Shown here: positions 62,777-64,000 of the stretch, piece by piece | Numbering within the stretch: position 1 is the first letter of the stretch | Layout of the letters: every line of letters begins with the position of its first letter | Source of the DNA: Reyranella massiliensis 521 | Lineage (GTDB): Bacteria > Pseudomonadota > Alphaproteobacteria > Reyranellales > Reyranellaceae | Reading direction: 5' to 3' | DNA: 64,000 nucleotides | Assembly: GCF_000312425.1 (NCBI RefSeq) | Contig: NZ_HE997181.1 | Location: 257,002-321,001 of the forward strand | Made by a program: the position numbers and the translations under genes | Notes under the pieces: generated by a model | Told to the model about the DNA's origin: nothing | The model's input: only the letters and a program-made list of their open reading frames with translations | The model's database searches: none

Positions 62777-63691
62777 CTAGCTCCGCTCCACTTTCTCGCC
62801 GGCGCTTTGTTCGGGGGCGCCCAGGGCGTCGGCCAGGCGCTGCGCGGCGCTTCCCGGCTTGAGCGGCTTGGGCTGGGAGGCATGCGGCGCCCAGCCATGC
62901 AGGAAGAGCACCTCGAAGCTTGCCGTGACCCGGCCCGACGGGCGGGCGAAGCGCTCGCCGTAGAGTTCGGCTGCCCGCAGAAGCGTGGCGCGCCGCGTGA
63001 TCTGACGACGGCGCTCGACCACGAGGTTGCTCTCGCCCATGGAACTGAGGTCGCGCATCAGTGCCAGCGCATTCTCGTAGTCGACATCGATCGTCTCGCT
63101 GTCGGCGACCGGCAGGGCGAAGCCCGCACGCTGCAGGAGGCCCGCTGCGTCGCGCAGATCGGCGAAGGGGGAGATGCGTGGGCTGAGCCCGCCGTCGATT
63201 TCGCTCTCTGCCGCGGCAAAGGCCTGGCGCAACTGCCAGAGCGTTCCTCCCCCGAGCAGGGCGCCAAGGAAGAGCCCGTCGGGTTTCAGGATGCGGCCGA
63301 TCTGGATCAGCGTGCCGGGCAGGTCGTTCACCCAATGCAGGCTCATCGCACTCAAGACGAGATCGAATTTGGCGGCGGCAAAGGGAAGATGTTCCTCGTC
63401 CGCGACGACGGCCGATCCGCCCGCGCAACGAGCAAAGCGCTCGGCAAGATCGCTGCGGATCAAATCGCCGACGCTGCGCCGGTCGCGGAGCGCGATTGCG
63501 ATCTCGTCGCCGTGGCTGCCGAGGTCGAGCGCGAGCGCGAAGTGGCGGCGGACATCGTCCAGCCGCTCGACCAGCCGTCCGGCAATCTCGCGTTTGAGGA
63601 AGGCGTGACTCTCCCAGTCCCGCGCAGCGCGCTCGCGCCGACGGCGCAGGGTCGCGCGGTCGAAAACCAGCAGGGGATCAGGGCTCGTCAC
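62777..63691 (-). CDS. SAM-dependent methyltransferase (NDUFAF5/BioC-like)
   Basis: A ~304-aa class I methyltransferase. Motif I is ALALDLGSHGDE (less glycine-rich than usual), with acidic VVADEEHLPFAAAKFDLVLS and SAMSLHWVNDLPGTLIQIGR, typical of the BioC/NDUFAF5 family. The N-terminus has LRRRRERAARDWESHAFLKR, as in alphaproteobacterial homologues of the complex I assembly hydroxylase NDUFAF5. GTG 63691 is the preferred start; an open frame extends to 63763. Confidence 0.83.
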   Translation of the reverse strand: MTSPDPLLVFDRATLRRRRERAARDWESHAFLKREIAGRLVERLDDVRRHFALALDLGSHGDEIAIALRDRRSVGDLIRSDLAERFARCAGGSAVVADEEHLPFAAAKFDLVLSAMSLHWVNDLPGTLIQIGRILKPDGLFLGALLGGGTLWQLRQAFAAAESEIDGGLSPRISPFADLRDAAGLLQRAGFALPVADSETIDVDYENALALMRDLSSMGESNLVVERRRQITRRATLLRAAELYGERFARPSGRVTASFEVLFLHGWAPHASQPKPLKPGSAAQRLADALGAPEQSAGEKVERS

Positions 63692-63771
63692 AGGGGGTAT
63701 GTAAGGCGAAAGAGCGACGGCGGGTAGGGGACGCCATCCTGTCGGCGTATTTGCACGGCCCAATCGGTTCG

Positions 63772-64000
63772 ATGTTTACACGCCTGCCTCTTGGGCTCGG
63801 CCAAGCCTGCACGCGGGCGGGGCGGACGGCATTGGACGCCGTCCTGCCGCCGCTTTGCCTCGGATGCAACGAGATCGTCGGCGAGCCTGGAGGGCTGTGT
63901 GCCGCGTGTTGGCAGGATTTCAGCTTCGTGTCGGCGCCGCATTGCGCCTGTTGCGGCACACCGTTCGAGGAGGACCTGGGAGCGGAAGCTCTCTGCGCCG
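63772..64000 (+). CDS. comF: ComF-family protein, 3'-truncated by window edge
   Basis: N-terminal 76 codons of a ComF-like phosphoribosyltransferase-family protein. It reads FTRLPLGLGQACTRAGRTAL, DAVLPPLCLGCNEIVGEPGG, LCAACWQDFSFVSAPHCACC, with the CXXC pairs (CLGC, CAAC, CACC) of the double zinc ribbon before the PRTase domain. It is divergent from the methyltransferase gene, a standard alphaproteobacterial arrangement. ATG 63772 is the start. Confidence 0.85.
   Translation, partial: MFTRLPLGLGQACTRAGRTALDAVLPPLCLGCNEIVGEPGGLCAACWQDFSFVSAPHCACCGTPFEEDLGAEALCA

Noticed and set aside
61488..63428. 646-codon open frame across mutT, the membrane protein and methyltransferase genes
   Set aside because: Runs across three real genes in a non-coding frame; Arg-rich translation.
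1..64000. CRISPR arrays
   Set aside because: No series of regularly spaced 25-40 bp direct repeats was seen.

Overview
Chromosomal window from a GC-rich bacterium, most likely an alphaproteobacterium. The evidence is the gene order xerD-accA on the left and secA-ppiC-argJ-mutT-methyltransferase-comF on the right, plus strong GC3 bias. A Rhodospirillales or Reyranella-like host is an inference only.

Left core (1-16.86 kb): the 3' part of xerD, accA, a luciferase-like flavin monooxygenase, a TPR protein, a TauD-type dioxygenase, a GNAT acetyltransferase, a MaoC-like dehydratase, an MFS transporter, an epoxide hydrolase, a tyrosine phosphatase, a TonB receptor with two abutting Zur-type boxes, an amide hydrolase, a DUF1254 protein and an AraC regulator. 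Right core (56.2-64 kb): secA, a parvulin isomerase, argJ, a MutT hydrolase, a membrane protein, a SAM methyltransferase and the start of comF.

The middle (about 17.09-56.22 kb, 39 kb) is an integrative island in the 3' end of secA. It is bounded by a 39-bp imperfect repeat of the secA 3' end (17093-17131 and 56179-56217), has repeated arm sites at both ends, and carries a tyrosine integrase at the right edge. The island replaced the last codons of secA with its own AT-rich synonymous version. A ~170-nt multi-hairpin element lies immediately upstream of the integrase, and a diverged copy lies just outside the left attachment site.

The left half of the island (17.7-40.8 kb) looks like a cassette array. 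Its borders carry one intact small tyrosine recombinase (29.1-29.7 kb) and at least five decayed copies of its gene, all on the same strand, or a conserved ~100-150 bp site seen next to the intact gene. Cassettes are: a membrane protein; a nucleoid-protein-like gene plus a RelA/SpoT-type synthetase; a HEPN protein; a possible nuclease plus a complete His-Xaa-Ser (Hxs) radical-SAM peptide system and an SGNH/beta-propeller protein; a DUF2235-LysM, CoiA-like and monooxygenase group; a four-gene nuclease / nuclease / GIY-YIG / YaaA-like operon, which is the best candidate for an undescribed defence system; and a serine recombinase-ParB-RepB triad.

The right half (41-54 kb) follows a 3' tRNA-Arg fragment, probably the scar of a nested insertion. 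It holds a RecB-like nuclease, a 1.1-kb non-coding segment with strong inverted repeats next to a helicase/Rep-like gene, a DpdA-like transglycosylase, hypothetical proteins, an operon of small exported and membrane proteins, an XRE regulator and an H-NS-type silencer. No conjugation genes were seen.
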